Position numbers and translations under genes: made by a program
Shown: in pieces, positions 44,378 through 56,087 of the stretch
Layout of the letters: each line of letters starts with the position of its first letter
Numbering within the stretch: position 1 is the stretch's first letter
Notes under the pieces: model-generated
The model's database searches: none
Seen by the model: the letters and a program-made list of their open reading frames with translations, nothing else
What the model was told of the DNA's origin: nothing
From: Serripes groenlandicus
Taxonomy: Eukaryota > Mollusca > Bivalvia > Cardiida > Cardiidae
NCBI GenBank assembly: GCA_031761405.1
Contig: JASEVX010000084.1
Location: 190,001 to 254,000, forward strand
Direction of reading: 5' to 3'
DNA: 64,000 nt

Positions 44378-44602
44378 TCCCCTTTCCCACATACAACATA
44401 TCTGCAGTAGAAGACTTTGAAAACTGTCAAGCAAAACTCGGAAAACCGCTGTAAATAATAGTATAATCATTAAATAAAGTTGAAAATATTGTGGCAAATC
44501 GAGGAATTGCTAATTCTGAGCAATTTCTCATTTTGCCACACTGTTTTCAAATGTCGTATGCTGCAGAGGCGTCATAAAGTGGCTATAGGTGGGAAAGGGT
44601 TA
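44378..44602. repeat. Hairpin MITE (family 1) next to the 150-bp array
   Basis: CCCCTTTCCCACATACAAC left, GAGGAATTGCTAATTCTGAG core, GTCGTATGCTGCAGAGGCG and GGGAAAGGGTTAA right. Its right end runs into the first 150-bp tandem unit. Confidence 0.75.
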
Positions 44603-45125
44603 ATGTATTTGTCATGACCCGACCGGCGGCCGAACTGTGATCTCTCGCTCCCAAGGTAACCTTACATACACAACAAAGACGCTTAATCTCAACACTTAGC
44701 CTGTCGTCTGCTGCAGAGGAGTAAAAAAGCGTCTATATGTCGAAAAGAGTTAATGTATTTGTCATGACCCGACCGGCGGTCGAACCGTGATCTCTCGCTC
44801 CCAAGGTAACCTTACATACACAACAAAGACGCTTAATCTCAACAATTAGCCTGTCGTCTGCTGCAGAGGAGTAAGAAAGCGTCTATATGTCGAAAAAGGT
44901 TAATGTATTTGTCATGACCCGACCGGCGGTCGAACCGTGATCTCTCGCTCCCAAGGTAACCTTACATACACAACAAAGACGCTTAATCTCAACACTTAGC
45001 CTGTCGTCTGCTGCAGAGGAGTAAGAAAGCGTCTATATGTCGAAAAGGGTTAATGTATTTGTCATGACCCGACCGGCGGTCGAACCGTGATCTCTCGCTC
45101 CCAATGCGGACTCTTTTACCTTACA
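44601..45125. repeat. 150-bp tandem array, about 3.5 units
   Basis: Units start at 44601, 44751, 44901 and 45051 with TAATGTATTTGTCATGACCC. Each unit joins a SINE tRNA-like head (GGCGGTCGAACCGTGATCTC) to the right end of a family 1 MITE (GTCGTCTGCTGCAGAGGAG, GTCTATATGTCGAAAAG). Units differ by only a few bases, so the amplification is recent. Confidence 0.93.
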
Positions 45126-45244
45126 TTCATCACAAAGACGCTTAATCTCAACACTTAATCCTTTCCTACATACAGCAAATCTGCAGCAGACGACTTTGAA
45201 AGTACGTAGGCAAAACCACGGAAAAGCTCTAAAAATGTAGGTAA

Positions 45245-45738
45245 AAACCAGTTTTATCTCGGTTTGTTCTTTTCTTCATTTGTTTCGAACCAAATAAACA
45301 TTTTAAATCACCTATGATTTACTATTTGTAAGTGAGTGTAAAGAGCGGCTCTCTGCAAAGGAGATTGATCTACGCAGTTGGTATGTAAACAAATAATTAG
45401 ACTGTGCGACGTAAAGGTTTGTAGTTATCGCCTTTTGATTACATGTAGTATATAGTGTAAAATAAAGTATTTCAGTCTAGCTAATAGGGACTGTTTTGTC
45501 TTCGTAAATAAAACAAAAAAACATAAATGCGAGTCAAAATAAAGGAACTGAAAATACCTAAAACATCGGAATATTTATTTCATTTTAGATGTGTCATTAC
45601 TTAGTGTTTTTAAACAAACACAATTGTAATATGTTCAAGACATCTAAATGTGTTTCTTTCTAATAATAATCCCCCCTCCCATGTGATTTCCGAAAACCTA
45701 TTAAAAATAGAAGTCGCGGGCTTCTGCCCGGCGACTAA
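45245..45738 (+). mobile_element. Second copy of the putative Helitron-like element, internally deleted
   Basis: Shares the start (GTTTTATCTCGGTTTGTTC), GCAAAGGAGATTGATCTACG and the terminal hairpin plus CTAA with the copy at 56183-56790, but lacks the coding relic. Ends at 45738. Confidence 0.5.
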
Positions 45739-46473
45739 TAATTACTGACAAGAGTTGAAAATATTGCGGCAAAAGGAGGAATTGCTCGTTTTGTGGAAAA
45801 GGGTTCAATAAATAACGAGATATGACATTAGTGCATGTAAACTGAATACCAGCAGGCCTTTTACTTTTAAAAATACAATGTCATTTTATTATCCTTTTCC
45901 CGCATGCCACAAGTAATCTGCAGCAGACGACTTTAGAACAATCTAGGTAAAACTGTCTTTGTCATTAGGTGACTGCAAAGGTGTTGAGTAGGGGAATTAG
46001 TACAATTAGAAAACCGGACGTGTGAATAAATGTGTTTGGTGACCAACAAATAAAAGCAATCATGTGCTAATAAAAGCGAAATAAAAGACAAATGAAAAAT
46101 GTGCAATTTCAATGATTATAATTCCTATATATGCATTATATTAAATTATGCTGACATCCATATTGTAGATGATATAGAAAAAGTTTAAAAACTGTTATAT
46201 TAAATATTAGAATCATAAATATGGGATGAATTAGAGTTATACATTCACTTTCCAGTACAATAACCATCTAAAACCATATATGTTATTCTTTCCATTTACT
46301 GTGTATTTCGACCCAGTAAGCAAAATAGTGTACATGGTTTGCATCATTTACTGCCAGAATAGTTCTGAAACATTTATTACTTATTTTGTTGTCACTATTA
46401 TAAAAAAATAAACACAGAAATTCATCATAGGGATTTTGAATACCCTGTCATTTTTGTCATTGGGATTTTGACT

Positions 46474-46587
46474 ACTAGGAAATTTTAACCCAGAGGAATT
46501 TTGCGCATGGGGATTTTAGGTGTCTCCCGTACTAGGAAATTTTAACCCAGAGGGATTTTGCGCATGGGGATTTTAGGTGTCTCCCGT
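46474..46587. repeat. 57-bp tandem duplication
   Basis: Two units (46474-46530, 46531-46587) starting ACTAGGAAATTTTAACCCAG, with one difference. No ORF. Confidence 0.9.
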
Positions 46588-47550
46588 CTCGAAAGCTTCT
46601 ATGGAGTTATATAGGGAAAAGATAGTTAAATTGCTCCTTCAAATTAGTTAATGAATGGATCATTTCATTTCAAACGAATATGCTAGGAAAACACTTGCTC
46701 TTTATCATGATATTTTTAATATGATTCTATGATTTTTACATTTTAGTCATTTTCTAGGTTTTTGTTGGTCACCCAAAGTTACATTGAAATAAGAAGGAGC
46801 TAAACCATATTCTGCTTTATTAAAGTATTTAAAGACAACCGATCGCTTCATTTCAAACGGTTCAAGATGCAGAATGTGTTTCTCTTTCATTTGTACTAAA
46901 TCAAATCATTATTTTTTAAATGTATTTTATTCACTTTTGAACATTTATGCAAAATTCGATGCCTCAGAAAGGTGAAATGCCTGTGTATTGGTGTGTGCGG
47001 TATTGTGTCATCTCAGCAGGATAACGATAACGGTTTATTCCTAATTGGCAACCATTTTGATTTTTGGGATAAAAATCGATGTAGGACATGCTGGTAAACA
47101 TGCAGGTAATTATCGTCTAATCCCTGCCCGGGGCGAAGATATCATTGATCATATGATCATTAAAAAATCCACTTTCAAGGTTTGTTTCGTTTTCTTTATG
47201 AAACAGTCTGTAACGAATTCTCTCTACTTTTAACTAATTTTGAAAATAATATTCCATTCAAGTATAGTATTTGTATCAATATAATGTCTCTGGGACGTTG
47301 TCTATTATACATGGTTTATATTCAAATACAAAAAATGAAAAAAAGATATTCGGTTGAACTTATATTTTTCGGACATGTAAATCAATTTTGGAATTTATCT
47401 TTTTTATACTTTTATAGGTGCGGGTGTAGTAAGCTAATTGCAAAAACAATGAAGACCAAGATGAGATAGCAAGCTAATCTCGATTTACACTGTTTTCTAA
47501 GTTATTCAATATTATGCACAGAAGTATAAGGTGTAAGTAAAAGTCCTATA

Positions 47551-47572
47551 TATATATATATATATATATATA
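47551..47572. repeat. (TA)n microsatellite
   Basis: TATATATA run after AAAAGTCCTA. The segment 2 counterpart near 60565 is shorter. Confidence 0.85.
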
Positions 47573-47639
47573 CATACAGAATGCACAGTAAGATGAAGTG
47601 CATGTATATGATTTAGTCTCGCAGAATTAACATGTTTTA

Positions 47640-48175
47640 CATTGTTTACGACTCCTTTCATAAATGTTTGAGTGTACGTTCCTCCATATCCATGGTGTAC
47701 TTGCTACCCATGTGTGGTCATCAAGTACGAGACTCATTCCGCCGGGCTTGTTCTTCACGAAATCGAGATGTACTTGAGCGATAGCCATGTTTCGAGTATG
47801 ATAAATAATCAAACATTTATAACTTTTCGATTGTACGTTCCTCCAGATCCATGGTGTATTTGCTACCGATGTGTGGTCATCAAGAACGAGACTCATTCCG
47901 CCGGGCTTGTTCTTCACGCAATCGAGATGTACTTCAGCATTAGCCATGTTTCGAGTATGATAAATAATGATAAAAAATATACCCTTTACCTTGATGTTTC
48001 AATTCAATTAATGCTCTAACAGTCTGTACCTTCTTTTGATAATTAAAAGCATTTATTTATTAGTGGTTTGTTTTGTCGGAGAAAACATACACAAATTAAT
48101 CCGCCGGGCTTGTTCTTCACAAAATCGAGAGGTTCTTGAGCACTAGTCGTGTTTCCAGTATGATATATAAACAAT
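47640..48175 (-). pseudogene. Triplicated minus-strand coding motif, possibly FLYWCH-like, upstream of copy B
   Basis: Minus-strand units near 47946-47840, 47790-47680 and a decayed one at 48170-48100 read HLDCVKNKPGGMSLVLDDHT then VANTPWIWRNVQS. The KPGGMSLVLD...WxWR order resembles the start of a FLYWCH zinc finger, but the Cys/His ligands are not seen. Matching units occur at 60660-60815 and 60930-61020. It could be a decayed transposon-linked domain. Confidence 0.35.
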
Positions 48176-48388
48176 ACATGATACCTTTTCCGAAAAGTTT
48201 CAGTTCAATTAATGCGCTAACTAACCACTCGACAACAGCGGATTTCTGACACTTAGAAAAAGAACACACCCGTTACTTCAGATGACATACTAGAGTGGTA
48301 GCCACATTATATTACCCCTATACATGGTTGCAACCAGATTGACGGAGTTATTTTCAAGGAACTGTCGCAATAATCTTAGGTCTTAACC

Positions 48389-48608
48389 ATTTCCTCCATA
48401 TAGACGCTTTCTGAAGCCTCCGCAGCAGACGACTTTTTGAAAACAGTGACAAAAGAAGAAATGTTTCAAGATGAGCGATTTTCCTTTTGCCACAATGTTT
48501 TCCACTTTTAATCATAGGATATCCATTCAATTATAGAGATTTTCTATTTTTTGACAAAATATGTTCAAAGTCGTCTGCTGCCGAATTGTTGTATGTTTGA
48601 AAGGGTTA
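48389..48608. repeat. Hairpin MITE (family 1) upstream of copy B
   Basis: TTAACCATTTCCTCCATATAG left, CGCAGCAGACGACTTTTTG, decayed core, AAAGTCGTCTGCTGCCG and GAAAGGGTTAA right. It lies about 250 bp upstream of the copy B first exon; a decayed second copy follows to about 48760. Confidence 0.75.
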
Positions 48609-48964
48609 ACCTAAATACAGACGAACTTTGACGCCTTTGCAGCAGACCGACGTTTGAAAACATTATGGCGAAAGGAGAAATTGATCATGTTTTCAATAAT
48701 GATAATTTCATTTATTGAGACCTTCCTTATTTTAGCCAAGATATTTTGAAAGTCTCCTGGGAGGTAGAATTAAATAAAACATAAATATCTTAGATACGGG
48801 ATAAAACTCACACATTGAACGTAACAGAAATTTACTTATCGTCTACTCGCGAAGGTGCAATACTGTATGAAATTCTGCTTTCTTGTGGGCTGCTATATCA
48901 GGTATATTTAGTTAAATATGTGCGTTTATAATATTCTTCATTTTTTTTGTCTCGTATTTACATT

Positions 48965-49400
48965 TAGTACATGGTATGTGCACTGGCATTACCACTTTAT
49001 TCGTATAATTGCTTACATGATATGTGAACTGGCATTATCACTTTATTCGTATTATTGCTTACATGGTATGTGAACTGACATTACCACTTTATTCGTATTA
49101 TTACTTACATGGTAGGTGAATTGACAATACCACTTTATTCGTATTATTGCTTACACGGTATGTGAACTGGTATTACCACTTTATTCGTATTATTGCTTAC
49201 ATGGTAGGTGAATTGACAATACCACTTTATTCGTATTATTGCTTACTTGGTAGGTGAATTGACAATACCACTTTATTCGTATTATTGGTTACACGGTATG
49301 TGAACTGGTATTACCACTTTATTCGTATTATTGCTTACACGGTATGTGAACTGGTATTACCACTTTATTCGTATTATTGCTTACACGGTAGTTGAACTGG
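48965..49400. repeat. 46-bp tandem array in copy B intron 1
   Basis: About nine units of ACATGGTATGTGAACTGGCA-TTACCACTTTATTCGTATTATTGCTT. It ends directly before the SINE piece at the exon 2 acceptor. Copy A lacks it. Confidence 0.92.
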
Positions 49401-49404
49401 CATT

Positions 49405-49495
49405 AAAACCGCCGTGATATGAATGAACATTTGTAGCGGCGTTAAATATCCACAATATTCCAGTCGATCAATCAATCAATTAATCAATCAAACTT
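49405..49495 (+). mobile_element. SINE 3' part and tail at the exon 2 acceptor of copy B
   Basis: GCCGTGATATGAATGAAC then (CAAT)n directly before AAACTTTCTTTACAG. Same junction as copies A and C. Upstream it is replaced by a 46-bp tandem array. Confidence 0.75.
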
Positions 49496-50009
49496 TCTTT
49501 ACAGCAACAATTACATGGAACACACAATGGATCAACAATAGCAGTTCATATCAAAACGGGTGAGTAACATTAGTAATTAACTTACTATGCATTATTATTT
49601 TTCTTTTTAAAATAACATGAAATAATGTTCTTTTTTGTCTGTTTGTATTACAAGATGCATGTATATGTATACTTAAATTTTTCTTTTTAAATATATGATA
49701 TGAATATATGATAACAATAGTTTTTTAGTTAAATACGTAAAATGAAAACAAAAATACCTTTTCCCAATGTGTTGACCTCGATCTCTCAAAATTATTGTTA
49801 ACATTTGTCTGCGTCCTTTTCCCCTTAATATATTCTTAAAATCGCAAATTTAGCACAATAACTTTGCATTTATGAAAATGTTCCCATTTTCTTAATGCAA
49901 CGGGAACGGGGCATAGGTATATATATAAAAATCACTTCTACAGCCTTGCTGTGGAAGCCGGTGTTTATAGCGACGTTGGTAGAGTGGTTGACCTTTGTGT
50001 AAAGTTTAG

Positions 50010-50060
50010 CAACGTTCATCGCGGTTAGTGCCTGGATGGGTGACCCGTGATGGCTTTAAC
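50010..50060 (+). other. 5S rRNA-like fragment (possible SINE3-type head)
   Basis: GCGGTTAGTGCCTGGATGGG followed by TGACCC resembles the internal control region of 5S rRNA (GGTTAGTACTTGGATGGGTGACC). The flanks do not give a full 5S gene. Possibly a 5S-derived SINE remnant in copy B intron 2. Confidence 0.35.
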
Positions 50061-50876
50061 GCCGGTACCCGTCACAAATGGTGGCAGCGGTGAGTGTTAT
50101 TAAAAAATTATGGTTTTAATTTACATTTTAATTATAAAAAAACTACTCGCATATAAAAAGACTGGTTCACTAATCTTAATATTCTATTGCAAACTCGAAC
50201 GAGAACATTCTAGTGACGAACTGCTACGAAAATATCCGAGAGCTGACGGTAAAATACGGCGCACGCGCGATCAAGACGATTAACACGGCGCATGCACAAG
50301 CCCATTGCATCAGTGATAGTTTTTTCACAACCAATATTTGCACTGGTGCTGATGCACCCGCGCAATAAAATCAGACCAAAATACTTCTATGTACATATAT
50401 TGGATCTGACTACACCGCATAAAAGGTCGTCTTGAATTGACCGTATATACACTTATTGTACTCAAAGTTCAATCTGATATGACTTGTAGTAATCAGACCT
50501 ATATACGAGAAAGCGAAGTTTAAGTCTGGTTTTAATGATATTGGAATAGAACTGAAATATGATACTTGACATTCATGATTAAGTTATGTTTGCCTCCTAC
50601 TGTACCATTATTACGTGCGTTACTGCTATTGCATGCATTTTGAAACTAAATGTATTTCCATCAGTTCGCCATTACACCTATTTCATTATTATTAGATGTA
50701 TTTCATTATTACAATACTATGCTTTTACACATACGAGAAACGTGTGGTTAAAGGAGGAATTGTTCGTTATTACATGTATTTCGATATAACATTTTTGAAT
50801 TTTACATATTGTTTCGATATTGAATATATTTCGATATTACATTTATTTAGATATGACATTGAGTGCGTTATTACAT

Positions 50877-51059
50877 TATAGTCCAACCTATGTTTTAAGA
50901 TCACCCATGGGAAGAGAACATTATGGTCTTTGTTCACAGGTGGTCTTTAATTACAATGTCATTTATGCAGAAAATGAGTAAACGGGAAATTAAAAGTGTG
51001 GTTGCTATAGACAGGGAAATTGCTAAACAAAGGTGGTCTTTATTACAGGTTTGACTGTA
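50877..51059. mobile_element. TIR element (family 2) abutting the exon 3 acceptor of copy B
   Basis: TATAGTCCAACCTATG left end and CAGGTTTGACTGTA right end; the last base is six bases from the exon 3 boundary, so the acceptor TTTCAG is just outside the element and its pyrimidine/branch region is element-derived. Confidence 0.85.
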
Positions 51060-51990
51060 TTTCAGAACTGAGATTGAACCCCTACCTAATGCCACCTACC
51101 TCAACACGGTTTGTCCGAACGGCTCTGGAACACTTAAGATACAGTGTAAAGACGATAAAGGGGAGCCTTTCGTTGACTTGCAGAACAACACAGTTCTACA
51201 ATACCTTGTAAGCTGTAACATACAAACTGGATTACTATGTATCCCTTGGGCGGGTAAAAACGCCAGTTGTCCAGATATGGCAATACAGTTCGGTTGTGAC
51301 GTCTCGGACAAGACTGCAGGTAAAATCAAACTTTTTAAAAAAAAAAAAAATAGTCTATATTTTCGCTATGTAACTCGTGATTGTGTCAAAATTAGAAATG
51401 TTCATAATAAATAGTTTTTGATCATGTATTGGTATTGGTTATCCGATATGTATTTGATATGGGTCTCTGTTTTTCATTTCGTTTTCCTTTTACGAAAGCA
51501 AGCTTTTACATATATGTCTGGTTTCGAGATCCAAAATTGCGAAAACCCATTTGTTGATGTGATCCACCATTTTACCGTTCGGTCGAAATCGTTCGCATAG
51601 TAGGAAAAATGTCAAATCTTGTTGTGTTGGATAACATTATCATTTTAAGTTACATAAAACCCATAGTATGTCTACCATTTCTAGCACCGATTGCCACACC
51701 AACGCAAGGAGGAATACCGTCTCGAAATCCGAATCCCAACCCAGCTGCTGGAGGGCAATCAAACGGGACAACGCCCACGATCATAGGTGATCCAGTTGGC
51801 TCCAATAATCAGAATGGACGCAAGGGAAATGGCGGATCGAAAGCTGTTTCCAGCAGATGGTTGATAGTACTAATTGTTGCGTCGTTCCATCTATTCCAAA
51901 TAAGTTTGTAAAATTACTAAATATTGTTTTGGATTTGTGAACGAGTTTGTGTGAATTGCAAATAACTCTACATATATGTTTCGTGTCCTA

Positions 51991-52196
51991 ACCCTTTCCC
52001 ACCTACAGACGCTGTCTGACGCCTCTGCAACAGACGCTTTTTTTAAAACATTGTGGCGAAAGGATCAATTGATCGATTTGCCACAATGTTTATAACTTTT
52101 TTTTCTAACAATACTTTCACATAGTGAGATTTCCCATATTTTGCCCATATGTCTTTTAAGTCTAGTGCTGCAGGTTTGCTATATGTGGGGAAGTGA
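51991..52196. repeat. Hairpin MITE (family 1) 3' of copy B
   Basis: CCTAACCCTTTCCCACC left with GCCTCTGCAACAGACGC, decayed core, TATGTGGGGAAGTGATTAA right. It shares its site with 37699-37912, so it was part of the duplicated segment. Another begins at 63909 3' of copy C and runs off the window. Confidence 0.75.
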
Positions 52197-53252
52197 TTAA
52201 ATCCTTATGTGATCCCTAAGTACTATGCCTGATTGTGACGAATTATTTCAAATACCAAAACATATCCGTTGAAGCCTGTATTAAGGGTGCAAAGTCCAGG
52301 GGACGCCTTCTTATCTAGGTCTTGCTGTGAATGTATATTTATCTTATCGTGTCTGGTGTATAATAGCTGTTTGAATTGGATATTTCTAAAACACTGCAAG
52401 AAAAGGAAAGCATAATATGCATTTTATTAAAGCGACGCTCTGCAAATAACAACCGTAAGGCATTTATCGAACAATGTAGAATCAGATCAGCGTGCGGATC
52501 CGCGCTATCTGATCTGGGTCTATAGTGTTCGCCAATAGGTTACAAGATATTTCTGTTCAACATTTGGATCCTTTATGATTTACAGATGAGAATAAAATAA
52601 ACATTTAACCAACAGAGTTGTCCGTGTTAACCCCTTTACCGCGCGTAGATGAGTTGTACGTCCGCTGTAAAGTGCCGGCCAAGTTGATGGTAATTTATAT
52701 AAAAAAAAAATTGTTTTATCTTATTAACCTTTTCCACCTGTAGACGCTTTATTTAGGAATTAGTTTTTTAAACAAAATTATAGTTATTTTCAAAGTCGTT
52801 TTCTGTAGATTTGTTGTATGGGGAAATGGGCTAGTTTAAACTTATGTATTAAACATCGATTGAGAAAAAAGCTTCCAGCTCATAGTAATCACTCTCTGTA
52901 TATGCTTCCTGGAGACTTAACCAGTACTCGCACCGTTTGAGTGCGAAAAAGGGGTTTAAATGAACGATTAGGATATCCGCTAATAAGATTACGAAATATA
53001 ATCCTTAAAAACGTTTGAGGAAAATAATGTTAGAAAGCAGGGAGTTTGAAATACGTTTTTTTAAATAATGAGCAGAATTTGCTATTTTCGAACGGTTCCT
53101 CCTTTCCCCATAAACTTTTCTGTCTCTATTATACATCATCGAATAGAATTGTATCGAACACCATAAGACAACACTATGTTACAGTTGTTTTAAGTTTCGA
53201 CGTGTATTTTATATGTTCGATTAAGAAAAAGTGAAAACCGTTTTAATCTGTA

Positions 53253-55345
53253 AACACACCATACAAACAAATCTGTGGAATTAAAACCATAAACTAACCT
53301 CGTAACACACACCATACAAAATAATCAGTTGTATTAAAAACATTAATTAACCTCGTAGCAGACTATACAAACAAATCAGTGGTATTAAAAGCATTAATAA
53401 ATCTCGTAACGCACCATACAAACAAATCCGTGGTATTAAAACATTATTGAACCTCGTAACACACTATACAAACAAATCCGTGGTATTAAAAACATTAATT
53501 AACATCGTAGCACATCATACAAACAAATTCGTGGTATTAAAAACATTAATTAACCTCGTAGCCGCCATACAAACAAATCCGTGGTATTAAAAACATTAAT
53601 ACACCTCGTAGCACACCATACAAACAAATCCGTGGTATTAAAAACATTAATTAACCTCGTAACGCACCATATAAACAAATCAGTTGTATTAAAAACATTA
53701 ATACACCTCATAACACACCATACAAACAAATCCGTGGTATTAAAAACATTAATTAACCTTATAACACACCATACAAACAAATCCGTGGTATTAAAAACAT
53801 TAATTAACCTCGTAACACACCATACAAACAAATCAGTCGTATTAAAAACATTAATTAACCTTGTAACACAACATATAAACAAATCAGTTGTATTAAAAAC
53901 ATTAATTAACCTTATAACACACCATACAAACAAATCCGTGGTATTAAAAACATTAATTAACCTTATAACACACCATACAAACAAATCCGTGGTATTAAAA
54001 ACATTAATTAACCTTATAACACACCATACAAACAAATCCGTGGTATTAAAAACATTAATTAACATCGTAGCACATCATACAAACAAATTCGTGGTATTAA
54101 AAACATTAATTAACCTCGTAGCCGCCATACAAACAAATCCGTGGTATTAAAAACATTAATACACCTCGTAGCACACCATACAAACAAATCCGTGGTATTA
54201 AAAACATTAATTAACCTCGTAACGCACCATATAAACAAATCAGTTGTATTAAAAACATTAATTAACCTTGTAACACAACATATAAACAAATCAGTTGTAT
54301 TAAAAACATTAATTAACCTTATAACACACCATACAAACAAATCCGTGGTATTAAAAACATTAATTAACATCGTAGCACATCATACAAACAAATTCGTGGT
54401 ATTAAAAACATTAATTAACCTTGTAACACAACATATAAACAAATCAGTTGTATTAAAAACATTAATTAACCTTGTAACACAACATATAAACAAATCAGTT
54501 GTATTAAAAACATTAATTAACCTCGTAACGCACCATACAAACAAATCAGTTGTATTAAAAACATTAATTAACCTTGTAACACAACATATAAACAAATCAG
54601 TTGTATTAAAAACATTAATTAACCTTGTAACACAACATATAAACAAATCAGTTGTATTAAAAACATTAATTAACCTCGTAACGCACCATATAAACAAATC
54701 AGTTGTATTAAAAACATTAATTAACCTTGTAACACAACATATAAACAAATCAGTTGTATTAAAAACATTAATTAACCTTATAACACACCATACAAACAAA
54801 TCCGTGGTATTAAAACATTACAGAACCTCGTAACGCACCATACAAACAAATCAGTTGTATTAAAAACATTAATTAACCTTGTAACACAACATATAAACAA
54901 ATCAGTTGTATTAAAAACATTAATTAACCTTGTAACACACCATATAAACAAATCAGTTATATTAAAAACATTAATTAACCTTATAACACACCATACAAAC
55001 AAATCCGTGGTATTAAAAACATTAATTAACCTTGTAACACACCATACAAACAAATCAGTTGTATTAAAAACATTAATACACCTCATAACACACCATACAA
55101 ACAAATCAGTTGTATTAAAAACATTACAGAACCTCGTAATACACCATACAAACAAAGCCGTGGTATTAAAATCATTAATAAACCTCATAACACACCATAC
55201 AAACAAAGCCGTGGTATTAAAAACATTAATAAACCTCGTAACACACCATACAAACAAAGCCGTGGTATTAAAATCATTAATAAACCTCATAACACACCAT
55301 ACAAACAAAGCCGTGGTATTAAAATCATTAATAAATCTCATGAGC
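53253..55345. repeat. 51-bp minisatellite, large array of about 40 units 3' of copy B
   Basis: Tandem units of 51 bp. Since 51 is a multiple of three and the unit lacks stops, both strands show long frames: plus VVLKTLINLVTHHTNKS, minus LINVFNTTDLFVWCVIR, each 17 residues per unit. No start context, splice sites or unrelated sequence suggests a gene. A larger block is repeated 560 bp apart (53500-53730 and 54060-54290). Confidence 0.95.
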
Positions 55346-55831
55346 AATGGATAATTTTTAAACATGTCTCTGACGGACTTGTGAGAAAATGCGTATTAGA
55401 ATCAATGGGCCCGACTAAGTAGGTGGCCACAAGATTTACCTTTGAAATAACAGAGCTATCCAGCTGCATGTCGCTGTGTAATCATTGACGGAATTGACGT
55501 GTATTCAAGTTCTATTTTTAGAACATGTCAGCACAGACTTGTTGTTGTTGATATGTTTTTGTCAATGTCAATACATATTGTTAACTTGTGTAGTACATCG
55601 AAAACTAAATAATTAATTAAATAAAATTACATTGTCTTGTTGCTGAGTCTACTCCTCTTTGTCGTTTTTTCTGCAGTTATGCGTATAATGCAGTGGGTAG
55701 TCACAATTGATGGAACAGCACACATGTCTTCGCATTCTAAGGGAAGTAAAACTGGTGGGTAAACTGGTTTGCTAAATAGTGCATTTATTTCCCTTTGTTA
55801 AGGTGTGTCGAGTCATGTTAGAATCGAAATG

Positions 55832-56023
55832 AAACTATCAAAAACCGTGGTTTATTGGCGAATAAACAATGGTTTGTCGTTCTGATGCGCAGAAATTAAC
55901 CACGGTGGCCTACGACCTTCGTGGTTAATTCCTGCGCATCAGAACGACAAACTGGTTAATTCCTGCGCATCAAAACGACAAACCATTGTTTATTCGCCAA
56001 TAAACCACGGTTTTTGATAGTTT
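55832..56023. mobile_element. Long palindrome (MITE-like) beside the 51-bp array
   Basis: Left arm starts AAACTATCAAAAACCGTGGT and continues TTATTGGCGAATAAACAATG; the right arm is its complement ending ACCACGGTTTTTGATAGTTT. The right arm carries an extra copy of about 33 bp (TTAATTCCTGCGCATCA...). No ORF. Confidence 0.9.
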
Positions 56024-56087
56024 ATTTCTTAAATAAACCACGTAACACACCATACAAACAACTCCGTGGTATTAAAACATTAATAAA

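Larger units (their letters stand above)
45740..47640. other. Intergenic spacer between segment repeats and copy B
   Basis: MITE-like remnants at 45760-45960, the 57-bp duplication, and AT-rich DNA. 46600-47500 matches 59750-60560 upstream of copy C. No supported gene. Confidence 0.6.
48867..51911 (+). pseudogene. Copy B: paralogue of the six-Cys GPI-type gene, first exon damaged
   Basis: Exons 2-4 are intact and in phase: 49505-49559 (TITWNTQWINNSSSYQNG), 51066-51319 (same six cysteines as copy A) and 51685-51911 (Pro/Asn/Gly-rich stalk, then SSRWLIVLIVASFHLFQISL and TAA). The region matching exon 1 ends at 48901 before GTATAT, but the ATG of copy A reads ATACTG here, bases are missing, and a TGA lies in the signal-peptide frame. 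The nearby ATG at 48867 gives phase 2, which mismatches exon 2 and hits a stop. Unless another first exon is used, no secreted product can be made. The clean frame of exons 2-4 suggests recent loss or an unseen alternative start. Confidence 0.75.

Noticed and set aside
53253..55345. CRISPR-like appearance of the 51-bp array
   Set aside because: Units are contiguous and similar throughout, without unique spacers, in an intron-bearing eukaryotic genome.
53550..55365. Long ORFs on both strands (up to 230 codons) with 17-residue repeats
   Set aside because: Consequence of a stop-free 51-bp tandem unit; both strands are equally open, so not evidence of coding.
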